Assembly (NCBI GenBank): GCA_947503765.1
Contig: CANNFA010000005.1
Span: 210,490 to 274,489 of the forward strand
Length of the DNA stretch: 64,000 nucleotides
Source: an uncultured Paracoccaceae bacterium
GTDB lineage: Bacteria; Pseudomonadota; Alphaproteobacteria; Rhodobacterales; Rhodobacteraceae
Direction of reading: 5' to 3'
The translations under genes were made by a program, and so were the position numbers. Under the pieces are notes generated by a model, which worked only from the letters and a program-made list of their open reading frames with translations, did not search any database and was not told the origin of the DNA. Positions 54,039 to 62,361 of the stretch are shown piece after piece; within the stretch, counting starts at the first letter, position 1; each line of letters starts with the position of its first letter.

Positions 54039-56084
54039 TCAGATGTCCTTGACCAGCCGCAGCGCGTCGTAGATCGCCGCATGGGTGTTGCGCGCCGAGA
54101 CCGCGTCGCCGATGCGGAACAGCTGGAACCGGCCCTCGGGGTTGGGGCGCAGGGTCTGCGCGCGCCCCTCGATCAGCGCGGCCTGATCCACCGCGCCGCC
54201 ATTGGAGGACAGCGGCTTCAGGTCGAAATACAGATCGTCCAGCGGCATCGTGCCGTAGTTCACCACGATCTGGTCATACTGCGCCTCTTGGCGGTGGTCG
54301 CTGTAATCGGTGCCGATCACGGCGGTCAGCATGTTGCCGTCCCGCCGCACGTCCAGCAGCCGCCTTGTGACGGTGAAGGTCACGTCGCGCGCCTGCAGGT
54401 TGCGCATGTAGGGCACCAGGTTCATCGCCATGATGCCGGGCGCAAAGACCCGGTCGGGGGTCATCACCTCGACGCTCGCGCCCGCCTCGGCCGCGATCTC
54501 GGCCGCCTGAAGGGCCGGATGGTCGCCGCTTTCGTCGTAGATCAGCACCCGGCCCGCCGGCTTCACGTCGCCCGATATGATGTCCCACGCGGTCACGGCC
54601 TCGGTCTGCTCGGTCGAGGTTTCGAACAGGGCGGCATTCGGCATCCCGCCGGTGGCGACGATCACCACCTCCGGGTCCAGCGCGGCCACGTCCCCGGCCT
54701 CGGCCCAGGTGTTGAACCGGAACGCCACGTCCCGCGCCGCGCATTGCGCCATGCGCCAGTCGACGATGCCGATCATCTCGCGCCGGCGCGGGCTTTGCGC
54801 GCACAGCCGCACCTGTCCGCCGGGATCCGCCGCCGCCTCGAACACGGTCACGACATGGCCGCGCTCGGCGGCGACCCGCGCCGCCTCCAGCCCGGCGGGA
54901 CCGGCGCCGACGATCACCACCTTGCGGCGTTCGGGCGCGGGGGCGATGCGGTGCGGCATCGACAGCTCGCGCCCCGTGGCCGCATTGTGGATGCACAGCG
55001 CGTCGCCCGCCTGATAGATCCGGTCGAGACAATAGGTGGCGCCGACGCAGGGGCGGATGTCGTCCTCGCGCCCCTCGGCGATCTTCTGCACGATATGCGG
55101 GTCGGCCATGTGCGCGCGGGTCATGCCGACCATGTCCAGAAGCCCGTCCGCGATCGCATGGCGCGCGGTCGCCACGTCGGGGATGCGCGCGGCGTGAAAG
55201 GTGGGCATCCCGGTGGCACGGCGCACCGCGCCGGCAAAGTCGAGATGCGGCGCGGTCTGCATGCCCTGCACCGGGATCACGTCGGTCAGCGCCGGGTCGG
55301 TATGGATACGCCCGCGGATCACGTTCAGGAAATCGACCTTGCCGGTCGCGGCGAGGCGTTTCGAGATCTCGATCCCCTCTTCGGCGGTGATGCCGCCGGC
55401 CTGCGCCTCGTCGGCGGTGTAACGGAAGCCGACGATGAATTCCTCGCCGACCCGCGCGCGCACCGCGTCCAGCACGTCCAGCGCGAAACGCAGCCGGTTG
55501 TCCAGCGTATCCGCGCCGTAGGGTCCGGTCAGGTCGTTGGTCAGCGGCGACCACATCTGGTCGATCAGGTGGCCGTAGGCCTGAAGCTCGATCCCGTCCA
55601 TGCCGCCGGCCTGCATCCGTTCGGCCGCATCGGCGAAATCGGCGATGATGCGGTCGATGTCCCAATCCTCCAGCAGCTTGGGAAAGGCGCGGTGCGCCGG
55701 TTCGCGGTGCGGCGTCGAGGAGACCGAGGGCAGCCAGTCGCCCTTGTCCCAGCCGGTGCGCCGGCCCAGATGCGTCAGCTGGATCATCACCGCACAGCCA
55801 TGCTCGTGGCAGGCATCCGTCAGCCGCCGGATCCACGGCACCACGTCGTCGCTGTAGGCCAGCACGTTGTTGAACACCGGCGGGCTGTCGCGCGACACGG
55901 CGGCCGATCCCGCCGTCATCGCCAGCGCCACGCCGGCGCGGGCGCGTTCCTCGTGATAGGCGCGGTAGCGGTCCTTGGGCATCCCGTCCTCGGGATAGGC
56001 CGGTTCATGCGCGGTGGTCATCACCCGGTTCTTCAGCACCAGGTGTTTCAGCCGGTAGGGCTGCAGCAGCGGATCGGTCGTCAT
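54039..56084 (-). CDS. DgcA-like FMN/FAD iron-sulfur N-demethylase (OYE/TMADH family)
   Basis: This 681-residue two-part flavoprotein has an N-terminal old-yellow-enzyme barrel (about residues 1-360, with QAYGHLIDQMWSPLTNDLTGPYGA) and a C-terminal FAD/NAD-binding part (VIVGAGPAGLEAARVAAERGH). The linking cluster motif has three cysteines, C-x5-C-x11-C (RPCVGATYC, ALCIHN), rather than the four of trimethylamine dehydrogenase. Relatives demethylate dimethylglycine or N-methylproline (stachydrine catabolism). GGAGGGA precedes the ATG. The gene follows the MttB-like gene by 18 bases, suggesting a two-step demethylation of a quaternary or tertiary amine such as a betaine. Confidence 0.8.
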   Translation of the reverse strand: MTTDPLLQPYRLKHLVLKNRVMTTAHEPAYPEDGMPKDRYRAYHEERARAGVALAMTAGSAAVSRDSPPVFNNVLAYSDDVVPWIRRLTDACHEHGCAVMIQLTHLGRRTGWDKGDWLPSVSSTPHREPAHRAFPKLLEDWDIDRIIADFADAAERMQAGGMDGIELQAYGHLIDQMWSPLTNDLTGPYGADTLDNRLRFALDVLDAVRARVGEEFIVGFRYTADEAQAGGITAEEGIEISKRLAATGKVDFLNVIRGRIHTDPALTDVIPVQGMQTAPHLDFAGAVRRATGMPTFHAARIPDVATARHAIADGLLDMVGMTRAHMADPHIVQKIAEGREDDIRPCVGATYCLDRIYQAGDALCIHNAATGRELSMPHRIAPAPERRKVVIVGAGPAGLEAARVAAERGHVVTVFEAAADPGGQVRLCAQSPRRREMIGIVDWRMAQCAARDVAFRFNTWAEAGDVAALDPEVVIVATGGMPNAALFETSTEQTEAVTAWDIISGDVKPAGRVLIYDESGDHPALQAAEIAAEAGASVEVMTPDRVFAPGIMAMNLVPYMRNLQARDVTFTVTRRLLDVRRDGNMLTAVIGTDYSDHRQEAQYDQIVVNYGTMPLDDLYFDLKPLSSNGGAVDQAALIEGRAQTLRPNPEGRFQLFRIGDAVSARNTHAAIYDALRLVKDI

Positions 56085-56102
56085 CGTCCCTCCGATGGTC
56101 GG

Positions 56103-57728
56103 TCAGTACCACGCGTCGGGCATCGACGCCTTCTTTCGTGCCATGAAATCCTGCAGCGCCTCGTCGATGGCGGCGTCCAGCGGCGGCGGCTCGTAGGCAG
56201 CCAGCAGCGCCTTCCAGCGGGCATTGGCGCGGCTGGCGGCATCCGGGGCACCGGCCTCGTCCCAGGTTTCCCAGGGGCGGGTGTCATCCAGCGCGCTGTC
56301 GTAATAGGCGGTCTTGTAATGGCGCAGGGTGTGGGCGGACCCGAACAGATGCTCGCCCGGCCCGTTCTCGGCCAGGGCGTCGACGCCCAGCGTCTCGTCG
56401 TCGATCTCCAGCCCGTTCAGATAGGCGTGCAGCGCGCCGCACATGTCGGTGTCCATCACGAATTTCTCGTAGGACATGCTCAGCAGCCCGTCGAGAAAGC
56501 CCGCGGAATGCAGGATGTAGTTCGCGCCGCACTGCACTGCCGACAGCATCGACATCACCGCCTGCTGCATCGCCTGCGCGTCGGGCAGTTTCGAGGTGCT
56601 GAAATTGCCCGCGCAGCGCAGCGGCAGGTTCAGCCGCCGTGCCAGCTGCCCCATCACCAGCGACCCCAGCGCCGGCTCGGGCGTGCCGAAGGTCGGCGAG
56701 CCGGAACGCAGCGACATCGACGACAGGAACGAGCCCAGGATCGCCGGCGCGCCCGGCCGTACCAGCTGCGTCAGCGCGCAGGACACCATGCTTTCGGCCA
56801 GGCATTGCGCCACCGCGCCCGCCATGGTCAGCGGCGCCACCGCACCGCCCAGCAGGAACGGCAGGTGGATCGACCCCTGCCCCGCCGCCGCATAGGCGCG
56901 GATGCCGCGCGTGGTCGTCCCGTCGAGGACCAGCGGCGAGGTGGTGTTGAAATTGCCCATGATCACGCAATGCTGCTCGACGAACCCCGCGCCGAACAGG
57001 ATGCGGCACATCTCGATGCTGTCCTCGGCCCGTTCCGGCGCGGTGATCGAGCCCAGGAACGCCCGGTCGGAATAGCGGATATGGCTGTAGACCATGTCCA
57101 GATGCCGCTTGTTGACGGCGATGTCCGTCGGCTCGCAGATCGTGCCGCCCGAATGGTGCAGCCACGGGCTGGACTGGCCGAGCTTGATGAAGTTGCGGAA
57201 ATCCTCGATCGTGCCGTAGCGGCGGCCGCGGTCGAGATCCATCACGAAGGGCGAGCCGTAGGCCGGCGCGAACACCACCGCGTCGCCGCCGATCTCGACC
57301 GAGCGCGCGGGGTTGCGCGCATGCTGGGTAAAGCGTGCCGGCGCGGTCTTCAGGATGCTCCGGATCAGGCCCGGCGCAAAGCGGATCGTCCAGCTTTCGC
57401 CGCCATGGTCCGTGACCTCGCCCCCCGCCGCGCGGAACAGGCGCACCGTCTCGGGATCCTCGCGGAAGGTGATGCCGATCTCGGCCAGGATACGGTCTGC
57501 CGCCGCCTCGATCCGGGCAAGGCCGTCATCGGTGGCGATGTCGTAGGCGGGAATGCCGCGGGTGATGAACGGCACCTCCAGGTGCGGGTTCAGGCCGGGG
57601 GCGCCGCTGCGGTCCGCGCCGGGGGCGCCGCGGCCGCGCGCCCTGTTCTTGCGCCCGGCGCGCCGTGCCGCCGGGGCCTGTGCCGGTATGTGCGTCTGTG
57701 CCTGCGCCTGTTCGTCCCAGCCCGTCAT
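56103..57728 (-). CDS. Trimethylamine methyltransferase (MttB) superfamily protein, non-pyrrolysine type
   Basis: This 541-residue protein shows the MttB barrel (VVFAPAYGSPFVMD, HHSGGTICEPTDI, IMGNFNTTSPL, GVDALAENGPGEHLFG). There is no in-frame amber codon, so it is of the non-pyrrolysine type, as in glycine betaine methyltransferase MtgB. The ATG at 57728 has GGGAGGAG at good distance. The first 45 or so residues are Ala/Arg/Gly-rich and probably disordered. No corrinoid protein gene is adjacent; it would have to use the one at 32776-33417 or one outside the window. A quaternary amine substrate is inferred. Confidence 0.82.
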   Translation of the reverse strand: MTGWDEQAQAQTHIPAQAPAARRAGRKNRARGRGAPGADRSGAPGLNPHLEVPFITRGIPAYDIATDDGLARIEAAADRILAEIGITFREDPETVRLFRAAGGEVTDHGGESWTIRFAPGLIRSILKTAPARFTQHARNPARSVEIGGDAVVFAPAYGSPFVMDLDRGRRYGTIEDFRNFIKLGQSSPWLHHSGGTICEPTDIAVNKRHLDMVYSHIRYSDRAFLGSITAPERAEDSIEMCRILFGAGFVEQHCVIMGNFNTTSPLVLDGTTTRGIRAYAAAGQGSIHLPFLLGGAVAPLTMAGAVAQCLAESMVSCALTQLVRPGAPAILGSFLSSMSLRSGSPTFGTPEPALGSLVMGQLARRLNLPLRCAGNFSTSKLPDAQAMQQAVMSMLSAVQCGANYILHSAGFLDGLLSMSYEKFVMDTDMCGALHAYLNGLEIDDETLGVDALAENGPGEHLFGSAHTLRHYKTAYYDSALDDTRPWETWDEAGAPDAASRANARWKALLAAYEPPPLDAAIDEALQDFMARKKASMPDAWY

Positions 57729-57758
57729 TGCAACACTCCTCCCAGATGCGCCGCCAAC

Positions 57759-57794
57759 TGACACAGGTGTCAACCCGATTGACATACCTGTCAA
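57759..57794. promoter_or_regulatory. Twin TetR operators between MttB-like gene and regulator
   Basis: Two copies of TGACA-N4-TGTCA lie at 57759-57772 (centre CAGG) and 57780-57793 (centre TACC; palindrome extends to 57779-57794). Their centres are exactly 21 bases apart, two helical turns, so two dimers could bind the same face. TTGACA hexamers that could serve as -35 elements are embedded in the arms on both strands. Confidence 0.8.
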
Positions 57795-57813
57795 GAGCCT
57801 TGATCACGGGCGG

Positions 57814-58428
57814 ATGAACAAGATCGATCAGGCAGAGCCGCGCAGCACCGAGGACGCCTGGCTCAAGGCCGCCTACGAGGTGCTGACCGAAAGCGGCGTC
57901 GAGGCCGTCAAGATCATGCCGCTGGCCAAGCGGCTGGACCTGACCCGCAGCGGATTCTACTGGCATTTCAAGGACCGCGACGCCCTGCTGGAGGCGATGA
58001 TCCGCCATTGGGAAGACCGCAATACCGGCAATCTCGTCGCCCGCTGCGACGCCTATGCCACAACCATCTGCGAGGCCGTGTTCAACCTGTTCGATTGCTG
58101 GCTCGACGATGAGCTGTTCGATTCGCGGCTTGATCTGGCGATTCGCAACTGGGCGCGCAACGACGGGGATCTCCAGGTCCGGCTGACCCGCGCCGACAGG
58201 CGCCGCACGCGGGCGATGACGGCGATGTTCCGGCGCTTCGGCTATGACGGCGAGGATGCCGAGAACCGGGCGCTGACGATGATCTACACGCAGATCGGCT
58301 ATATCTCGATGCAGCTCTCCGAGACGCCGGACCAGCGGCTCGCGCGGATGCCCGGCTATGTCGAGGTGTTCACCGGAAGGGCCCCCAGCGCGGCCGAGAC
58401 GCGCCGGTTCCTCGCCCGCCACCGCTGA
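57814..58428 (+). CDS. TetR/AcrR-family transcriptional regulator
   Basis: This 204-residue protein has an N-terminal TetR helix-turn-helix (IMPLAKRLDLTRSGFYWHFKDRDALLEAMI) and an all-helical ligand domain. The start at 57814 places the DNA-binding domain normally; longer frames upstream run through the operators and are rejected. It is divergent from the MttB-like/DgcA-like operon and likely represses it and itself through the two palindromes in between. The inducer may be the methylated amine. Confidence 0.9.
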   Translation: MNKIDQAEPRSTEDAWLKAAYEVLTESGVEAVKIMPLAKRLDLTRSGFYWHFKDRDALLEAMIRHWEDRNTGNLVARCDAYATTICEAVFNLFDCWLDDELFDSRLDLAIRNWARNDGDLQVRLTRADRRRTRAMTAMFRRFGYDGEDAENRALTMIYTQIGYISMQLSETPDQRLARMPGYVEVFTGRAPSAAETRRFLARHR

Positions 58429-58437
58429 CGGCCGCCC

Positions 58438-59481
58438 TCAGGGCGGGGCGGGGCGGCCCGACAGGGTGGGAATGTTCTCGCGGAAGATGATGCGCGGCTC
58501 GATGAACTTGCGGGTCAGGCTGGGCACCGCCGTGGCGACCGAGCCGAGCAGCGCGATCACCGCCTGTTCGGCCAGCAGCCGCACGTTCTGGTCGATCACC
58601 GCGTCGATTGTCCCGTCCAGCAGCGCCGCGCGGATCTCGGTGATGTAGTCGTGGCAGACGAACACTACCTCGCGCTGGCGCCCGGCCTCGCGCAGCGCCT
58701 CGGCGATGCCCGACCGGCCGCCGCCGACACAGTAGATTCCGGCCAGGTCGGGCGTTTCGGCCAGCACCCGGCGGGCAAGGTCGCGGCTGGCGCTGCGCGC
58801 GTCGAACACCTCGTGGGCATGCACGATGCGCAGGTCGGGAAAATCCTCGTCCAGGATCGAGGAGAAGCCGAGGCTGCGCTCCTCGTGGCCGCGATACCGG
58901 CGCGAGCCCAGGAACACGCAGACCCGCCCCGACCCCGCCATGAGCCGCCCCATCAGCAGCCCGCCGACCCGGCCGGCGGCGACGTTGTCCACACCGACAT
59001 AGGCGGCGCGCGGGATCGACGGGATGTCCGAGGCGATGGTGACGACGCGGGTGCCCGCCTCCACCAGATCCTTGAGCGCCTCGCGGATCACGGGATGGTC
59101 GGTGGCGACGACGCCGACGGCGCGGGTCTCGGGCGACAGGTTCTCGGCCGCGGCCAGCAGGTGTCCGGGCGCCAGCCCCTCCATCGGGTGGATGCGGCAG
59201 GACGCCACCAGCGGCAGGCTGCGGCTGAACGCGGTGATCTGCGCGGCCAGCGCCTGCAGGAAGGCATTGGTGCCGATCGGCAGCAGGAATTCCAGGTGGA
59301 CGGGATGCGCCGGCAGCGGCACCGCGCCTTCCTCGGGCAGGTAGCCGAGGGTGCGCGCGCAGCTCAGAACCCGGTGCCGCGCCGCGGCGCTGACACCGGG
59401 ACGGGAATTCAGCACCCGGTCCACCGTGGCGGTCGACAGCCCGCAAGCCTCGGCGATGGTGCGGATCGTGGCCTTGCGCAT
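58438..59481 (-). CDS. LacI-family transcriptional regulator
   Basis: This 347-residue regulator has an N-terminal helix-turn-helix (TIRTIAEACGLSTATVDRVLNSRPGVS) and a ribose-binding-like effector domain (YVGVDNVAAGRVGGLLMGRL, VIDQNVRLLAEQAV). The recognition segment STATVDR differs from the SQSAVSR of the two other LacI proteins here, so it should read a different operator. It is divergent from the SDR gene at 59627 and probably controls that operon. AAAGGGGA precedes the ATG. Confidence 0.9.
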   Translation of the reverse strand: MRKATIRTIAEACGLSTATVDRVLNSRPGVSAAARHRVLSCARTLGYLPEEGAVPLPAHPVHLEFLLPIGTNAFLQALAAQITAFSRSLPLVASCRIHPMEGLAPGHLLAAAENLSPETRAVGVVATDHPVIREALKDLVEAGTRVVTIASDIPSIPRAAYVGVDNVAAGRVGGLLMGRLMAGSGRVCVFLGSRRYRGHEERSLGFSSILDEDFPDLRIVHAHEVFDARSASRDLARRVLAETPDLAGIYCVGGGRSGIAEALREAGRQREVVFVCHDYITEIRAALLDGTIDAVIDQNVRLLAEQAVIALLGSVATAVPSLTRKFIEPRIIFRENIPTLSGRPAPP

Positions 59482-59626
59482 CGCGTCCCCTTTCGGCGCG
59501 AGCCTAGGCGGCGGCCGCGCGCAAGAAAAGGGGCGGTGCAATGATGCGATCTGATGCCTGTCCGGTTTGGGCCGCCGCCCCCCGCCGTGACAGGATCGCA
59601 GCGCAGGCAGCGAAAGGTCCGGTGCG

Positions 59627-60373
59627 ATGAGATTGCAAGGCAGGCGGATATTGGTGACCGGCGCGGCCGGCGGGCTGGGCAGCGCGCTGGTGGCGCGGCT
59701 TCTGGCCGACGGCGCCGAGGTGATCGCGACCGACGTGGCGCGCGACAAGCTCGACACGCTGGAGCGGGGGCTGGCCGATACCGCCGGGCTGCGCGCCGAG
59801 GTGATCGACCAGTCCCGCCCCGAGGCGGCACGCGAGGCGGTCGCCGCGCTGATCGACGCGCATGGCCCGGTGGATTCGCTGGTCAACAACGCCGCGATCT
59901 ACCCCAAATCCGCCGCCGCCGCGCTGCCCCTCGACGAGCTGCGCGCGGTGCTGGACGTCAACGCCGTGGCCGCCGCCGCGCTGATGCAGGCGGTGGCGCC
60001 GGGGATGCGCGCGGCGGGGTTCGGGCGGATCGTCAACATCGCCTCGATCACCTTCGCGCTGGGGTTCGCGGAGCTTGCGGCCTATGTCGCCTCCAAGGGG
60101 GCGCTGATCGGCATGGCGCGGGTCTGGGCGCGAGAGCTTGGCCCCGACGGGATCACCGTGAACGCGGTCTCGCCCGGCGCGTTCCAGACCGACGCCGAGG
60201 CGATCCACGACGACCCCGAGGGCTACAGCCGGTTCGTGATCGACCGGCAGGCGATCAAGCGGCGCGGCCAGCCGGCGGAATTCGCGCATCTGGTCGCCTT
60301 CCTGCTCGACCGCGACAGCGGCATGATCACGGGACAGAACATCACGGTGGATGGCGGATGGACGATGCAATGA
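59627..60373 (+). CDS. Short-chain dehydrogenase/reductase
   Basis: This 248-residue classical SDR has TGAAGGLG (nucleotide binding), NNAAIYPK, catalytic Ser in NIASITF and YVASK, and the ending TGQNITVDGGW. It heads an operon with an enoyl-CoA hydratase (four-base overlap), a DUF4432 protein, a CoA-transferase and an oxidoreductase. A sugar or hydroxyacyl alcohol substrate is likely. AAAGG lies about ten bases before the ATG. Confidence 0.88.
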   Translation: MRLQGRRILVTGAAGGLGSALVARLLADGAEVIATDVARDKLDTLERGLADTAGLRAEVIDQSRPEAAREAVAALIDAHGPVDSLVNNAAIYPKSAAAALPLDELRAVLDVNAVAAAALMQAVAPGMRAAGFGRIVNIASITFALGFAELAAYVASKGALIGMARVWARELGPDGITVNAVSPGAFQTDAEAIHDDPEGYSRFVIDRQAIKRRGQPAEFAHLVAFLLDRDSGMITGQNITVDGGWTMQ

Positions 60374-61137
60374 CGGGACAGGTGGATTTCGCGCTGGATG
60401 GCCATGTCGCGACGATAACGCTCAACAGGCCGGACAAGCTGAACGCGATCACCCGGCAGATGGCGCACCAGATGGAAGACGCCGTCGCGTGCTGCAACAC
60501 CGAGGATATCCGCGCCGTGATCGTGACCGGCGCGGGCGAGCGTGCCTTCTGCGCCGGGACCGACGTGCGCCAGCTCGACGAATACGAAACCCTCTGGGAC
60601 ATCCGCAACCGCGAGGATTACTGCGGCGCAATCCGCCGGATCACCCGGCCGGTGATCTGCGCGATCAACGGCTATGCGCTTGGCGGCGGGCTGGAAATGG
60701 CGATGGGCGCCGATATCCGCCTCGCCAGCGACACCGCGCGGATTGGGGCGCCGGAGATCAAGCTCGGCTGGATCGGCGGCGGCGGCATGGCGATGCACCT
60801 GTCGCGGTCCGCCGGCACCTCGAATGCCGCGCTGATGCTGCTGACGGGCGACCCGGTGGATGCCGGAACGGCGCTGCGCTGGGGGCTGGTCAGCGAGGTC
60901 TGCGCGCCCGATGCGCTGATGGCCCGTGCCCGCGAGATCGCGGATACCATCGCCGCCCGCGCGCCGATCGCCGCCGAACACGCCAAGCTGAACCTCGCCG
61001 CCTCGGCCAGCATGCCCCCCGCGCAGGCGGTACAGTATGAACTGGACCTGCAAACCGTGGCCTTCGCCACCGAGGACGCCGCGGAGGGCCGCGCCGCCTT
61101 TGCCGAAAAGCGCGCGCCGGTGTTCAGGCGCCGCTAG
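60370..61137 (+). CDS. Enoyl-CoA hydratase/isomerase family protein
   Basis: This 255-residue crotonase-fold enzyme has the oxyanion-hole segments AFCAGTDV and GYALGGGLEM. Both acidic residues needed for hydration are kept: Glu in GGGLEM and Glu in APEIKLG. It should therefore be able to hydrate or dehydrate a CoA thioester. The start overlaps the SDR stop. A CoA-transferase two genes downstream could supply the thioester. Confidence 0.87.
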   Translation: MTGQVDFALDGHVATITLNRPDKLNAITRQMAHQMEDAVACCNTEDIRAVIVTGAGERAFCAGTDVRQLDEYETLWDIRNREDYCGAIRRITRPVICAINGYALGGGLEMAMGADIRLASDTARIGAPEIKLGWIGGGGMAMHLSRSAGTSNAALMLLTGDPVDAGTALRWGLVSEVCAPDALMARAREIADTIAARAPIAAEHAKLNLAASASMPPAQAVQYELDLQTVAFATEDAAEGRAAFAEKRAPVFRRR

Positions 61138-61169
61138 GCGGCGCCCCGCCGGCAGAAAGGAAGACCGCG

Positions 61170-62360
61170 ATGAACCTTTATGGCAAAAGCCTGAGCCGCA
61201 CCGAGGTGGCCGCGTTGTCGGGCGATCTGTCGCAATTCGGCGGGGTCCGGCTGATGACCCTTGGCGACGGGGCGGAGCGCGGCGTGCGGCTGCTGGAATT
61301 CCGGTCGGGCACCGGGCTGCGGTTCACCGTGCTGGTCGACCGCGCGATGGACATCGCGGATTGCGAATATAACGGCATGGCCGTCGGCTGGCATTCGCCC
61401 GCGGGCTTTCGCAATCCGGCCCTGCACGACTACGAGGGCGAAGGCGGGCTTGGCTTCCTGCGGTCCTTCTCGGGGCTGATGGTGACCTGCGGGCTCGATC
61501 ACATCCTGTTCATGGAAGAGGTCGAGACAGGCAGCTACAATTACGGCCCCCGCCCCACGGCCGCGCACTCGATCCACGGCCGCGTGGGCACGATCCCCGC
61601 ACGGCTGACCGGCTATGGCGAGAGGTGGGAGGGCGACGACTGCATCCTCTGGGCCGAGGGCGTGGTGCGCCAGGCCGCCGTGTTCGGCGAGGATCTGGAA
61701 ATGGTGCGCCGGATCGAGATTGCCGTGGGCAGCAACGAGATCCGCCTTCACGACCGGGTGCGCAACCGCGGCTTCAGCGAAACGCCGCACATGTTCCTGT
61801 ACCATATCAATGTCGGCCACCCGGTTCTGGCCGAGGGTGCGCGCTATCTCGCGCCGATCCGCGACGTGATCTGGGCCGGCCATGCGGGCAGCTACCGCGA
61901 TCAGGGTGTCGGCTATCGCACCATGCCGGGGCCACGGGCCGGCTTTCACGAACAGGTCTGGGAACATGACATGGCGGCGGATGCGGACGGGATGGTCTCG
62001 GCCGCGCTGGTCAACGACGCGCTCGGCTTCGGCTTCGAGGTGGTGACGCGCAAGGACCAGTTCCCCTGCATGTACGAATGGCAGAACCTTCAGGCCGGGC
62101 ATTACGCCTTCGGCATCGAGCCGTCGACGCACCACGTCACCGGCAACCGGGCGGCCCGCGACCGGGGCGAGATGATCTGGCTCGGCCATGGCGACACGCG
62201 GAACTACGACACCGTGTTCCGCATCCTGACGGATACGGACGCGATCGCCGCCGCCGAGGCGCGCACAGGCGCCGCCAACCAGCCGACCGACGACTATCCC
62301 GACATTTCCGGCGCGTTCCCGGCCATCCCCGGCCGCGCCCGCAACGAGCAAGAGACGTGA
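61170..62360 (+). CDS. DUF4432 (aldose 1-epimerase-like fold) protein
   Basis: This 396-residue galactose-mutarotase-like beta-sandwich protein is of the DUF4432 family. Markers are LVDRAMDIADCEYNG, GLMVTCGLDHI, HSIHGRVGTIPARL, MFLYHINVGHPVL and YGIEPSTHHVTGN-like FGIEPSTHHVTGN. Conserved His residues in HGRV and HINVGHP match the mutarotase active site. A role as epimerase or isomerase for an unusual sugar or sugar acid is probable. AAAGGAAG precedes the ATG. Confidence 0.82.
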   Translation: MNLYGKSLSRTEVAALSGDLSQFGGVRLMTLGDGAERGVRLLEFRSGTGLRFTVLVDRAMDIADCEYNGMAVGWHSPAGFRNPALHDYEGEGGLGFLRSFSGLMVTCGLDHILFMEEVETGSYNYGPRPTAAHSIHGRVGTIPARLTGYGERWEGDDCILWAEGVVRQAAVFGEDLEMVRRIEIAVGSNEIRLHDRVRNRGFSETPHMFLYHINVGHPVLAEGARYLAPIRDVIWAGHAGSYRDQGVGYRTMPGPRAGFHEQVWEHDMAADADGMVSAALVNDALGFGFEVVTRKDQFPCMYEWQNLQAGHYAFGIEPSTHHVTGNRAARDRGEMIWLGHGDTRNYDTVFRILTDTDAIAAAEARTGAANQPTDDYPDISGAFPAIPGRARNEQET

Positions 62361-62361
62361 C

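Noticed and set aside
56103..57728. Pyrrolysine-containing MttB
   Set aside because: The frame contains no in-frame TAG and continues uninterrupted through the region where the pyrrolysine codon lies in methanogen enzymes.
54081..57761. A 1226-codon open frame on the plus strand
   Set aside because: It is antisense to the DgcA-like and MttB-like genes. Composition is dominated by Arg, His, Gly and Ala, and no fold is recognisable.
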